From Bradyrhizobium sp. ISRA464 (GTDB taxonomy: Bacteria > Pseudomonadota > Alphaproteobacteria > Rhizobiales > Xanthobacteraceae): a stretch of DNA of 64,000 bases. This document shows positions 1 to 8,462 of the stretch, piece by piece. Position 1 is the stretch's first letter, and every line of letters begins with the position of its first letter. Location: the NCBI RefSeq assembly GCF_029910095.1, contig NZ_CP094526.1, positions 6,324,001 through 6,388,000 of the forward strand, written 5' to 3'. Made by a program: the position numbers and the translations under genes. The notes below the pieces were generated by a model. It worked only from the letters and a program-made list of their open reading frames with translations, ran no database searches and was not told the DNA's origin.

Positions 1-459
1 GCTGGGGTCAAGCGGCAGATCGTCGGAGTATTCTCGCGCCAGTGGGTGCAGCCTTTGGCGCAGGTGTTGCAGACCCTCGGCGCTACGTCGGTGTGGGTGG
101 TTCACGGCTCAGACGGGCTCGATGAGATCACTCTCACTGGCTCCACATTTGTTGCCGCGCTTGATGCGGGTGCGATCCGCACCTTCGAAGTAGCGCCCGA
201 AGACGCTGGTCTGGCCCGCTGTGACGTCGATTCACTGAAAGGCAGCGACGCCGACGCCAACGCGGTAGCGCTCAAAGGCGTGCTCGACGGCAAACCAGGC
301 TCCTATCGCGACGTCGCGCTTCTAAATGCCGCCGCGGCATTGATCGTAGCCGGCCGGGCTGCGACTTTGGAGGAGGGTGTTGCGCTCGGCCAGCGCTCGC
401 TTGACAGCGGCGCTGCCGCCGCACGATTGAAACGTCTGATAGCGGTCTCCAACGCTTAA
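1..459 (+). CDS. trpD: Anthranilate phosphoribosyltransferase, C-terminal part (cut by window edge)
   Basis: The reading frame is open from base 1, so this is the last 152 codons of TrpD, which transfers phosphoribose to anthranilate in tryptophan synthesis. The stretch [22 protein letters not shown] followed by VHGSDGLDE is typical of the C-terminal half of the family, and the HGSDGLDE loop lies near the active site. It ends with TAA, 15 bp before trpC, which fits a trpDC operon. The N-terminal anthranilate and PRPP sites lie outside the window. The identification is secure; whether the full gene is intact cannot be seen. Confidence 0.93.
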   Translation, partial: AGVKRQIVGVFSRQWVQPLAQVLQTLGATSVWVVHGSDGLDEITLTGSTFVAALDAGAIRTFEVAPEDAGLARCDVDSLKGSDADANAVALKGVLDGKPGSYRDVALLNAAAALIVAGRAATLEEGVALGQRSLDSGAAAARLKRLIAVSNA

Positions 460-474
460 CCGCCGAGCTGACCG

Positions 475-1284
475 ATGTCCGATATTCTGACCAGGATCGA
501 GTCCTATAAGCGCGAGGAAATTGCAGCTGCCAAACGGGCGTTACCGCTGCCGGACGTCGAGGCACTCGCGAAGCGAGCGCAAGCTCCCCGCGGCTTTGTC
601 GACGCGATCCGCAATAAGCAGGCTTCCGGCGAGCATGCTCTCATAGCCGAGATCAAGAAGGCCTCGCCTTCCAAGGGTTGCATTCGTGGCGACTTCGACG
701 CCCCTGCGCTCGCGCAAGCCTATGAGGCGGGTGGCGCAGCCTGCCTCTCTGTCCTGACCGATACGCCATCGTTCCAGGGACATCTCGATTTCATGGTGGC
801 GGCGCGTAGCCAGACAACTCTTCCGGTGCTGCGGAAGGACTTCATGTTCGATACCTATCAGGTGGCCGAGGCACGCGCCCATGGCGCCGACTGCATCCTG
901 ATCATCATGGCAGCGCTGGAGGCCGCTGCCGCGCGCGATATCGAAGCCGCTGCCCTAACGCACGGCATGGACGTGCTGGTCGAGATCCACGACGTCGCGG
1001 AACTCGACCGTGCTCTCACCCTTCGCTCACCGATGATCGGCATCAATAATCGCAATTTGCGCACGTTCGAAACCACGCTCTCAACGAGCGAGACCCTGGC
1101 ACCGCTCATCCCGAAAGATCGTCTGATCGTCTCGGAAAGCGGCATACTCGGGCCCGGCGATCTTACGAGGCTTTCGCGTGTTGGGATTTCGACCTTCCTG
1201 GTCGGTGAGAGCTTGATGCGGCAAGCTGATGTACGCACCGCAACACGTTCGCTGCTGGCGCCGATGGCAGCCATTACAACTTAG
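475..1284 (+). CDS. trpC: Indole-3-glycerol phosphate synthase
   Basis: This 269-residue protein has the normal length for a monofunctional TrpC, a TIM barrel that closes the indole ring of carboxyphenylaminodeoxyribulose phosphate. Visible family motifs are [10 protein letters not shown] (about residues 59-68, with the catalytic lysine), [12 protein letters not shown] (about 118-129), GINNRNL (about 189-195) and the phosphate-binding SESGI (about 220-224). It follows trpD by 15 bp and is probably translated from the same transcript. In many alpha-proteobacteria trpDC is followed by moaC-moeA; here the next gene is instead an unrelated small ORF, so this looks like a separate symbiotic-island copy or a boundary. 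Confidence 0.95.
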   Translation: MSDILTRIESYKREEIAAAKRALPLPDVEALAKRAQAPRGFVDAIRNKQASGEHALIAEIKKASPSKGCIRGDFDAPALAQAYEAGGAACLSVLTDTPSFQGHLDFMVAARSQTTLPVLRKDFMFDTYQVAEARAHGADCILIIMAALEAAAARDIEAAALTHGMDVLVEIHDVAELDRALTLRSPMIGINNRNLRTFETTLSTSETLAPLIPKDRLIVSESGILGPGDLTRLSRVGISTFLVGESLMRQADVRTATRSLLAPMAAITT

Positions 1285-1321
1285 TGAAAGACACGCAGTG
1301 CGTCAAAGGAGACAATCGACG

Positions 1322-1510
1322 ATGTCATGGCAAACGCTGGAAGTTCTCGGATCGATCGCGAAGATAGAACACATTATTCGAAAGTTTCGAGAACTGATCG
1401 ATACAGATGGCTCGATCCCGCCGGAGCTGCGGGGCACGCTGCACATCACGCTCGATGAGCATCTGTGCGCGGCAAAACAGCGCGTTCTGGATACGCAACC
1501 GGTGCGATGA
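1322..1510 (+). CDS. Small protein of unknown function (62 aa)
   Basis: A 62-codon ORF starts at ATG 1322 with an AAGGAG ribosome-binding site about 12 bases upstream, 37 bp after trpC. The protein (starts MSWQTLEVLG, contains RGTLHITLDEHL) is hydrophilic, has no signal peptide or membrane segment, and I do not recognise a family. The good Shine-Dalgarno and position behind trpC argue that it is translated. Function unknown. Confidence 0.55.
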   Translation: MSWQTLEVLGSIAKIEHIIRKFRELIDTDGSIPPELRGTLHITLDEHLCAAKQRVLDTQPVR

Positions 1511-1737
1511 TGCCCCTTATACGAAGAGAAACACGAACGGCGGTCCAATATCGGAATCGGCCTCACATGGCGCCGCCAAACACTTGCAGACCTGGCAGGC
1601 GCGCTCTGACGCCGATTGCCGCCAGAAGGCGGTCATGAGCCCGTACGCCGAACCGCAAGTTCGAGAACGGCCACCACGGCACTCTCCGCGCGGCGAATGA
1701 GACAGCCAACTCGACGCCCCTTTACAGGCCAATCATC
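1511..1737. other. Short intergenic stretch
   Basis: This stretch separates the small ORF from the flavin reductase. It reads open in scattered short frames with no Shine-Dalgarno, and I see no gene, promoter motif or hairpin of note. Confidence 0.4.
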
Positions 1738-2262
1738 ATGAGCTGCCGGTCCCCTTTCAAGATGCACGATATTCCGTCGGTCCAGGCGATCGAGTTCCGC
1801 CAGGCTATGCGAAATCTGGCGAGTGGCGTCGCGATTGTGACGACTGGAGCGGCCGTCAGGCGGCGCGGGTTAACAGTCAGTTCTGTGACTTCGATCTGCA
1901 TGGAGCCTCCCTGTCTTCTGGTCGCCATTAACGCCAGTTCCGAGACGCATGACGCGATATTCGCCAACAACAGTTTTGGAGTGAGTTTTCTGTGCAGCGA
2001 TCAGGAAGACCTTGCGCTGCGGTTTGGGGGGCGGGATGGCGCGAAAGGAGTTCACCGTTTCGTTTCGGCGCAGTGGAATCAGGGTATTCTCGACGTACCG
2101 CTTTTGCAAAGCGCGATGTTTACGCTCGAGTGCATCTTGCATGACCATAAGAGGATTGGCACGCATACCATCTTTGTCGGACGAATTGTCGCGACCCGGC
2201 CAGGCCAGGGCGATCCGTTGATCAACTTCCGCGGTACGCTTCGAACCATACCGGAAGATTGA
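1738..2262 (+). CDS. Flavin reductase (FMN-binding split-barrel)
   Basis: A 174-residue protein of the flavin reductase-like, FMN-binding family, the small component of two-component monooxygenases that supplies reduced flavin to a partner. The pattern FRQAMRNLASGVAIVTTG, TVSSVTSICMEPPCLLVAINASSETHDAI and NSFGVSFLCSDQEDLA is characteristic of the family's N-terminal two thirds; HTIFVGRIV near the C-terminus is also typical. ATG 1762 (MHDIPS) is an alternative start. No monooxygenase is adjacent; the only flavin-dependent monooxygenase in the window is the luciferase-like protein about 40 kb away. Substrate unknown. Confidence 0.88.
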   Translation: MSCRSPFKMHDIPSVQAIEFRQAMRNLASGVAIVTTGAAVRRRGLTVSSVTSICMEPPCLLVAINASSETHDAIFANNSFGVSFLCSDQEDLALRFGGRDGAKGVHRFVSAQWNQGILDVPLLQSAMFTLECILHDHKRIGTHTIFVGRIVATRPGQGDPLINFRGTLRTIPED

Positions 2263-2336
2263 ATGCATTTTGCACGCAAGAGGCGGACGAGCAGCCGGCT
2301 CAATCACGTTGAAGACCGCAATGAGGACCGGAGCAA

Positions 2337-2638
2337 ATGATCATAGAATACTCACCCGAAAGCGGCGTACAGTTGGTGGATCCTTTGGACTTTGGCGGAT
2401 TCAAACTCGTGCTGAAGGGCTCACTTGCTCTAACACTCAAGCCTTGAGGGGCATCACCCTCGTTGACAAAGGCAATGCGCTTGTCCCTGTCGACTTGGTG
2501 CCTACGCTGTCCGGTTGCCCCAAGGAAAGCAAAGCCTGGCAAGTGGCCTATGGCAAGATGGTGGCGAGCGCTCGCGAGTACGGCTGGATTGACGTCGACG
2601 CAGATGCGATTCGCGCACACATCGAAAGAAGGTCCTAA
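2337..2638 (+). pseudogene. Frameshifted small gene of unknown function
   Basis: ATG 2337 has a GGAG ribosome-binding site and encodes about 36 residues (MIIEYSPESGVQLVDPLDFG...) before a TGA near 2448. In the neighbouring frame the coding pattern continues immediately (GITLVDKGNALVPVDLVPTL... to ...IRAHIERRS) and ends at TAA 2638. The two parts read like one protein of roughly 100 residues split by a single-base change near 2440-2450. It lies 74 bp behind the flavin reductase and may have been co-transcribed. Family not recognised. A sequencing error would restore it. Confidence 0.5.
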
Positions 2639-2897
2639 GGTCGGAGACGCTATCGCTCATTTCGAGAGCGAGTCAGATCTGTCCTGCATGATTTGCGTCG
2701 ACACCTACCAACGTTGACAGCTCCGTTCCTGCCGGCAAGTAAGTAACATCAGTTTCCGCCGACAGGGCCACTCTCGGCCGGTAACGGGTTGCGAGCGGAA
2801 CGTATCCTCGCGGGACATCATGGTTGGGACCAGGCGAATCGTATCATGATCTCGTGCCCGCAATGACAATCTCATTTCACAGGCGGCGACAACATCC

Positions 2898-4022
2898 ATG
2901 TCGAGCAACCGGTTCCAATCAGGCGCGATCCTCGACGGCATCCGCCGCTGGGTCGAGATCGAGTCGCCGACCGAACGGCCCGATCAGGTCAACAAGCTCG
3001 CCGACCTCGTCGCCTCAAGCTATCGCGATCTGCCGGCCACCGTGGAACGTATCGCGGGGCGCGACGGCCGCGGCGATCACCTGGTCGCACGCTCGTCCTG
3101 GGGCCAGGAAGCGCCGGGCATCCTGGTGCTGAGCCATCTCGACACCGTGCACCCGATGGGCTTCATCGAACGGCTGCCGTTCAGGATCGACGGCGACAGC
3201 GCGTTCGGCCCCGGCATCTACGACATGAAGGGCGGCGCTTATCTCGCCTATCACGCCTTCCGGCAAATCTGCGCCGACGATGCACGCGCGCCGCTCGGCA
3301 TCACCCAGCTCTACGTCTCCGACGAAGAAGTCGGCAGCCCGACCTCGCGGGCGCTGATCGAGGCCGAGGGCCGCAAGGCCAAATACGTGCTGGTCACCGA
3401 GCCGGCGCGCGCCGGCGGCAAGATCGTCACCGGGCGCAAGGGCGTCGCCCGGTTCGACGTGTTCATCAAGGGTGCGCCGGCCCATGCCGGCACGCGCCCC
3501 GAGGATGGCCGCAGTGCGATCCGCGAGCTCGGCAACGTGATCTTGACACTGGAGGCGATGAACGATCTCAAGCGCGGCGTCACCGTCAATGTCGGCGTGG
3601 TCCGCGGCGGCACCAAGCCGAACGTGATCGCCGAAGAGGCCTATGCCGAAGTCGACCTGCGCGTGCCGACCATGGCCGACGCCGACGAGCTGGTGTCGAA
3701 GATCCTCGGGATCACATCGCGCACCGAGGGCGTCACCGTGACGGTGACGGGCGAGCTCAATCGTCCGCCCTATGAGAAGAGCAATTCCGGCACCGCGCTC
3801 TACGAGCACGCGAGGACGGTCGCCGCCGAGCTCGGCTTCGATCTGCTCGATGTCTTCACCGGCGGCGGCTCCGACGGCAATTTCACCGCGCCGCACACCG
3901 CGACCCTCGACGGTCTCGGCGTCGACGGCAAGGGTGCGCATACCCATTACGAGCAGCTTTATATCTCCTCGCTCGAGCCGCGCGCGCGGCTCCTGCATCG
4001 CCTCTATCAGACGCTGCGATGA
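2898..4022 (+). CDS. M20-family metallopeptidase (glutamate carboxypeptidase/ArgE-DapE-like)
   Basis: A 374-residue zinc exopeptidase of the M20 (CPG2/ArgE/DapE) family. Metal ligands are visible: LSHLDTVHP (H80, D82), GIYDMKGG (bridging D109), DEE (E143-E144, general base and ligand) and a late H in GAHTHYEQ. The dimerisation lid follows GRKGVARFDVFIKGAPAHAG. Full length for the family. Codons end in G or C much more consistently than in the neighbouring island genes, so it resembles a chromosomal core gene. Family members hydrolyse N-acyl or peptide bonds of amino acids; the substrate here cannot be read. It may release or recycle an amino-acid conjugate. Confidence 0.9.
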   Translation: MSSNRFQSGAILDGIRRWVEIESPTERPDQVNKLADLVASSYRDLPATVERIAGRDGRGDHLVARSSWGQEAPGILVLSHLDTVHPMGFIERLPFRIDGDSAFGPGIYDMKGGAYLAYHAFRQICADDARAPLGITQLYVSDEEVGSPTSRALIEAEGRKAKYVLVTEPARAGGKIVTGRKGVARFDVFIKGAPAHAGTRPEDGRSAIRELGNVILTLEAMNDLKRGVTVNVGVVRGGTKPNVIAEEAYAEVDLRVPTMADADELVSKILGITSRTEGVTVTVTGELNRPPYEKSNSGTALYEHARTVAAELGFDLLDVFTGGGSDGNFTAPHTATLDGLGVDGKGAHTHYEQLYISSLEPRARLLHRLYQTLR

Positions 4023-4351
4023 TCGCTGCTCCACGCGATGCCGGCGACCATGACGCGCCCAGGGGACGACCGGACAACGCGGACGCTAGTGCGGGAAACA
4101 CCAGAAGGCGACGTGCCTTTCGCTCGTCGCGACTAGCCTGACTTACGACCGCCGAGCACTCGTTTTGACCATCGCAGGTTACGCAGCAAATCGTGCACGG
4201 TTGTGTCCTGGAATTCGCTACCGCCGTCCCAGCACACACGAGCGGCGAACGGACTGCTTCGGGCTCGCGCCAAAGGGTTGGGATCATCCAGCTTTCTTGT
4301 CGCGTTTCCCACGTCCGGTTGTAGATATTCCACATGACCAGCTCCGAGGGA
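4023..4351. other. Gene-free stretch upstream of a MerR-type promoter
   Basis: No reading frame with a plausible start and codon use is present. The stretch ends at the MerR-architecture promoter at 4352. Confidence 0.4.
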
Positions 4352-4381
4352 CTTGAATCGCACGTAACGTTAAATTGTACG
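4352..4381 (+). promoter_or_regulatory. MerR-architecture promoter (site 1 of 5)
   Basis: TTGAAT at 4353-4358 is followed, after exactly 19 bp, by TACGTT. A 19-bp spacer between -35 and -10 is the hallmark of promoters activated by MerR-family regulators. The spacer contains GCACGTAACGTTA and closely matches the spacer in front of nolA. The nearest downstream start is the low-confidence ORF at 4429. Confidence 0.55.
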
Positions 4382-4428
4382 TTCTTGAGGTGGCCAGTCT
4401 TTGACTTGCATCGAGGTAAGGATTCCGA

Positions 4429-4719
4429 ATGCCCCAAATTGAAAGACTGACGCCACGAGATCTCATCTTGACACTGGATCCCGACATCGAGCTTGCCGAC
4501 ATGGTGATGCATCGATCGTCAACTGCGGCGCCGTTATTGGCGAACGATAGTGAAAGACAGGGCAATCCAGAACCGAGGCCATATGCCCGCTGCGATCGGC
4601 ATCGCCTGAGAGATTCTGCGCGGGTCCACCGTTTCACACATCCGAACACAAGCACCTTTGCCAGCCGACGTGCGCCTCGAAACCAGTTTGGCGAACATGC
4701 CGCTCACAGCGGTCGATGA
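4429..4719 (+). CDS. Possible small protein (96 aa), doubtful
   Basis: The ORF begins at ATG 4429, about 50 bases past the MerR-type promoter, with a purine-rich GGTAAGG upstream. The first 30 residues (MPQIERLTPRDLILTLDPDI...) look protein-like, but the rest is arginine- and histidine-rich without recognisable structure, so the gene may be degenerate. The short stretch MVMHRS recalls VVMHRR in the ORF that follows site 5 (around 54320), which hints at a shared origin. No function can be assigned. Confidence 0.25.
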   Translation: MPQIERLTPRDLILTLDPDIELADMVMHRSSTAAPLLANDSERQGNPEPRPYARCDRHRLRDSARVHRFTHPNTSTFASRRAPRNQFGEHAAHSGR

Positions 4720-4777
4720 GCAATGGTATGGTGCTGCTATCGCGCAAATCCATGACGATCGGTCTTACTGTGGAGAT

Positions 4778-4799
4778 TTTCAACCGCGTTAGGTTGAAA
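4778..4799. promoter_or_regulatory. Perfect inverted repeat, possible operator
   Basis: TTTCAACC, six bases, then GGTTGAAA: two perfect 8-bp arms. It lies about 54 bp upstream of the GTG start of the GcrA-like mini-gene. There is no T-run, so it reads as an operator rather than a terminator. Confidence 0.4.
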
Positions 4800-4852
4800 G
4801 GGCCGCTCTGCATAAGCGGCGCTTCGATTGCTTGGCAGATCGGAGCAGCAAA

Positions 4853-5119
4853 GTGAAAAAACCCGATGGCGCCAGGAAGGTTCTCTTGATCGACCATACT
4901 GAGGGGCAATGCCGGGCCATTGTCGGTTTCAAAGATGAGGATGAGAGAGAGGCGTATATGTGCGGCGAACCTGTACTTAGAAAGCCGGGCAAGAAGATTT
5001 CGTCGTGGTGCGCCTATCATTACGGACAGATGCACTCAACATCCGTTGAGCAACCCTCAGCGCGAAATGAAGCGTCCGGATCACCAGCTCTCGAGGGCCC
5101 TTCACCGAAACGATTGTAA
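4853..5119 (+). CDS. Small cysteine/histidine protein resembling the C-terminus of GcrA
   Basis: GTG 4853 has a GGAG ribosome-binding site seven bases upstream and gives an 88-residue protein; TTG 4832 is a longer alternative. The core QCRAIVGFKDEDEREAYMCG plus PGKKISSWCAYHYGQ has the C...CG...WCxxH spacing seen in the C-terminal segment of GcrA-type cell-cycle regulators, without the GcrA N-terminal DNA-binding part. It could be a stand-alone regulator or adaptor that pairs with sigma-70 or DNA. The resemblance is from memory of the family pattern and is moderate. A perfect inverted repeat lies just upstream. Confidence 0.55.
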   Translation: MKKPDGARKVLLIDHTEGQCRAIVGFKDEDEREAYMCGEPVLRKPGKKISSWCAYHYGQMHSTSVEQPSARNEASGSPALEGPSPKRL

Positions 5120-5265
5120 CATCGTTTGACTGGCATTCACTGAGACAGTCTGACGATCGTCCGCATCTGAGATGCCTATCAACACAATAGCATCACCATC
5201 AACAGACTTTCCAAAGAATTTCAGGAAGGGCCTGATCGCGCATGGACCGATCCAGGGGAACGGAA

Positions 5266-6801
5266 ATGAATCTCGCAACACTGATTGAGCGTAATGCGGC
5301 GTTCGCTCCCAACAGGCCGGCGATCCATTTCGAGGGCGAGACTTTAAGTTATGCGGCCTTCAATCAACGGATCGGGCAGATCGCTGGCGCCTTGAAAAGC
5401 CGGCTCGGTGTGGATAAAGGCGACCGGGTCGCGATTCTCAGCTTCAACCGGCCTGACTATCTGGCGCTGCTTTATGCCTGTGCACGGCTCGGAGCCATGG
5501 TCGTGCCGTTGAATTGGCGCCTTGCTGTCACCGAGCAGCTCTTCATCCTGTCCGACGCCGGGGCCAAGGTGCTGCTTCTCGAGCAGGCGTTCGACGGTCT
5601 GCTGCCCGCACTTGCACAGAAATCGCCTGATACCGCCGTTGTCGGGTTGGATTTTGCGCCTCCCGGCGGCAGCAAGTGGGACAGCCTGCTGGACCGTGCC
5701 CCCGGCGATGGTCGCAATCCGGGTGCGGACCTCTCCTGCCCGCTTCTCATTGTTTACACCTCCGGCACCACCGGTCGGCCGAAAGGCGCCGTGCTACGGC
5801 AGGACGCGTTGCTGTGGAATGGGGTCATGAGTCAGCACATGCATGACCTCAGTTCGTCGGATCATGTCTTGACAGTATTGCCGCTGTTTCACGTTGGCGG
5901 CCTCAATATCCAGACAACGCCAGCCTTGCACAATGGCGCGACCATCACTCTCCACGCGCGGTTTACGCCGGAGGCGACGCTCGCTGCATTTGAGCGCGAT
6001 CGGCCGACGCTTGCGGCATTGGTGCCGGCAGCGATTCAGGCCCTCACAAACCATCCATCATGGCCGACGACGGACTTGTCCTCGCTGAAAGCAATTTGCA
6101 CCGGCTCAACGATGGTGCCGCGGCATCTTACCGACCGTTTTGCCGCGCGGGGGGTGCCGGTTCTGGAGGTTTACGGTTCGACGGAGACCTGCCCCATTGC
6201 TGTCTATACGAAGCTTGGCGGCGATCCTGCGCACGAGGGTTCGAGCGGCTTGCCCGGTCTATGCTGTGAAGCAGCGATCATCAATGATGCCGGCACCACG
6301 GTGCCCCCGGATAGCCCAGGCGAGATCGTGGTGCGCGGCCCCAACGTCTTCTGCGGATATTGGGGTGACAAACAAGCAACCGAGGCGGCCCTACATGGCG
6401 GGTGGTATCGCACCGGCGACATCGGACGACGCGATGGTGATGGGTATTTTTGGATCCAAGATCGCAAGAAGAATCTGATCATTTCCGGTGGGGAGAATAT
6501 CTCTCCTGCCGAAGTTGAGCGTGTGCTCAGGGAGCATGGCGACGTCGCGGACTGCGCCGTTGTCGGTCGTCCGGACCCACGCTGGGAGGAAGTTCCTGTC
6601 GCTTATGTGATCAAACGAGCTGGAGCACAAATTGAGGCTGAAGCGCTGATCGCCCATCTGCGATCGCAACTCGCCGGCTTTAAGGTGCCGCGCGAGATCA
6701 TTTTCACAGAAGAATTGCCGCGAACGGCGCTGGGTAAGGTCCAGCACTTCATGCTGAAGCAACTCGGTACGCGATCACCACAGCAAGGCGATAACAATTG
6801 A
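5266..6801 (+). CDS. Acyl-CoA synthetase / adenylate-forming ligase (class I)
   Basis: A 511-residue ANL-superfamily enzyme that activates a carboxylic acid as acyl-AMP and passes it to CoA or another acceptor. Motifs in order: P-loop YTSGTTGRPKGA (about residue 165), YGSTE (about 306), GWYRTGDIG (about 387), DRKKNLIISGGENISPAEVE (hinge region) and the C-terminal catalytic lysine in PRTALGKVQ. ATG 5266 is preferred because AGGGGA lies just upstream; ATG 5242 adds eight residues. It is followed 175 bp later by an ATP-grasp ligase on the same strand. Two ligases in a row suggest an amide- or ester-forming pathway. The substrate acid is unknown. Confidence 0.92.
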   Translation: MNLATLIERNAAFAPNRPAIHFEGETLSYAAFNQRIGQIAGALKSRLGVDKGDRVAILSFNRPDYLALLYACARLGAMVVPLNWRLAVTEQLFILSDAGAKVLLLEQAFDGLLPALAQKSPDTAVVGLDFAPPGGSKWDSLLDRAPGDGRNPGADLSCPLLIVYTSGTTGRPKGAVLRQDALLWNGVMSQHMHDLSSSDHVLTVLPLFHVGGLNIQTTPALHNGATITLHARFTPEATLAAFERDRPTLAALVPAAIQALTNHPSWPTTDLSSLKAICTGSTMVPRHLTDRFAARGVPVLEVYGSTETCPIAVYTKLGGDPAHEGSSGLPGLCCEAAIINDAGTTVPPDSPGEIVVRGPNVFCGYWGDKQATEAALHGGWYRTGDIGRRDGDGYFWIQDRKKNLIISGGENISPAEVERVLREHGDVADCAVVGRPDPRWEEVPVAYVIKRAGAQIEAEALIAHLRSQLAGFKVPREIIFTEELPRTALGKVQHFMLKQLGTRSPQQGDNN

Positions 6802-6976
6802 ACTCCGTCACCTGGAATCGGCACGGCATCCCTCAACCAGGCACGGACGACGTTCATTCTCGCCGCGATGAAAGTCGCGGCGATCAAAAAGACCACGCGA
6901 ATTTGCGGCTAGGTGTTTGTCGTCACGGATGGCGGCCCTCTGCGGCCAACAAAGCCAAAAGCGCCCGAGACAGCTG

Positions 6977-8287
6977 ATGCCTCAGATCCTCATCATGAAC
7001 GCCGGTACGGCTCAAATGTCGGGGACCGACTTGACGGCGATCCAGCTTTCGCTTGCCGCGAAGTCGGCCTGGCGCTCGGTGTGGCTGGCACAGGAGGGTG
7101 ACTTGATTGTCTCGCCGATCCCCATCCCAGCAGATCTGCTGTCATTCGTTGGCTCGACGCTTAAGTTCGATCCTGCGAGCCTGCTGCTGTTTGTTCCTGA
7201 GGGCGCGCACGACCATCCGGTCCTTTGTGATGTCACCCTACAGTCCGATGCTGTTGTCGAACGAATAAGCCACATCGTTCGTCAGAATACACATTGGAAG
7301 ATATCCGCCTGCTACGCAACTGAAGGTGTTGCCCGGCTGGCCGCCGTGCTCGGCATAGCCAAGGACGGGGACAAGTTCGCTCTTCAGCGAGGGCCCGACC
7401 TACTGAATCGCAAGAGCCACTTTCGTCAGTTGGCAACGAGTGTCGCCCTTCCGTTGGCCAATGGATGCGTAGCGACGAGCTCGGACGAACTCCTCGCAGC
7501 CGTTACCTGCCTGAGGTCTGAGACCGGCAACGTGATCCTAAAACTGGACAACGGAGCCGGCGGCGCGGGGAATATCGTCCTAACCAGCAAGAAGACCACG
7601 CCGCTCCCCGGCGCAAGAGAAACTCGGCGAGTCCATTGGCCGACGTTTGATCCCGATGCAGTTTGGTCCGAGATGACAACACCGTCATGCAGGACGCTGG
7701 TTGTTGAATCGTACCACCTGGCTCGGTCCATGTTCTACCTCGAGTTCGAGATCGAGGAAAAAGGTGCAATCACATACGTCAATAGTGGAGACATCCGTCT
7801 GCGTCGAAGCAAAGATCGGTCGGAAAGAGCTCTCGTCTGGACCGGACTCGAGCTTCCAAGTGACATGAGCAATCGTCAACGCTCGATCGCTCACGCTCAC
7901 GCCTATCGATTTGCAGAGTTGGCGCGGACCTTGGGGTACCGCGGCTTGATCAACATCGACGCCATCTTCTCGACGGACGGTCGACTGCTGTTCAATGAGG
8001 CGAACGGCCGGTGGGGTGGAGGCTCGGTGTTGCACAGCATCGCAGCCCGGCTGCTCGGTTCCGACTATTCTGATTCCTACGTGGTTTCGTCTGTACGGGA
8101 CGTTCGATCAAGCTCCCTGCGAGCTGCAATTGACCATTTCGCCAAGAGGGGATGGCTGTTCGACGACACACGCAAGGAAGGGCTCATTCCGCTCGCCGCC
8201 GACCAAGATGCAGGCACGGTAGAGTGTCTGGTGATCGCGCACGACAGGCTGTCGGCTCGCAATTTGCAGTATCGACTACCGAGATAA
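6977..8287 (+). CDS. ATP-grasp ligase (PGM1-like peptide/amide ligase)
   Basis: A 436-residue protein with an ATP-grasp fold: a glycine-rich loop KLDNGAGGAGNIVL, then INIDAIFSTDGRLLFNEANGRWGGGS, where the D/E/N residues are the magnesium-ATP ligands. The N-terminal third lacks the usual biotin-carboxylase-like pre-domain and resembles the pre-ATP-grasp region of pheganomycin-type (PGM1) peptide ligases. Such enzymes join a carboxylate to an amine via an acyl phosphate. ATG 6977 (MPQILIMNAG) is chosen because residues before it look non-coding. It forms a pair with the upstream adenylate-forming ligase. Substrates unknown. Confidence 0.8.
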   Translation: MPQILIMNAGTAQMSGTDLTAIQLSLAAKSAWRSVWLAQEGDLIVSPIPIPADLLSFVGSTLKFDPASLLLFVPEGAHDHPVLCDVTLQSDAVVERISHIVRQNTHWKISACYATEGVARLAAVLGIAKDGDKFALQRGPDLLNRKSHFRQLATSVALPLANGCVATSSDELLAAVTCLRSETGNVILKLDNGAGGAGNIVLTSKKTTPLPGARETRRVHWPTFDPDAVWSEMTTPSCRTLVVESYHLARSMFYLEFEIEEKGAITYVNSGDIRLRRSKDRSERALVWTGLELPSDMSNRQRSIAHAHAYRFAELARTLGYRGLINIDAIFSTDGRLLFNEANGRWGGGSVLHSIAARLLGSDYSDSYVVSSVRDVRSSSLRAAIDHFAKRGWLFDDTRKEGLIPLAADQDAGTVECLVIAHDRLSARNLQYRLPR

Positions 8288-8433
8288 TCCGATTTGGATC
8301 ATGGCGACTCTTTCCGAGGTTGAGCACGAACGCCCACAAATCGGGTATCTACCGCTGGGTCGTGCCTGCTTGATCTGTCTGGCCCCGGTCGTCAAAGCGT
8401 TGGGGCAAGTAGTATTTTGGCCAATTAAGAAAA

Positions 8434-8455
8434 GGGCGCCGCCTAAGCGGGGCCT
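8434..8455 (-). terminator. Rho-independent terminator of higBA
   Basis: Read on the minus strand, the GC-rich stem GGCCCCGC/GCGGCGCC (one mismatch, loop TTAG) is followed by TTTTCTT. It lies 8 bp after the higA stop. Confidence 0.6.
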
Positions 8456-8462
8456 TCAAAAT

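Noticed and set aside
3015..4034. Long open frame antisense to the M20 peptidase (339 codons)
   Set aside because: It mirrors a high-GC gene; the translation is rich in alanine, arginine, glycine, aspartate and histidine without motifs, and the sense frame has complete catalytic residues.
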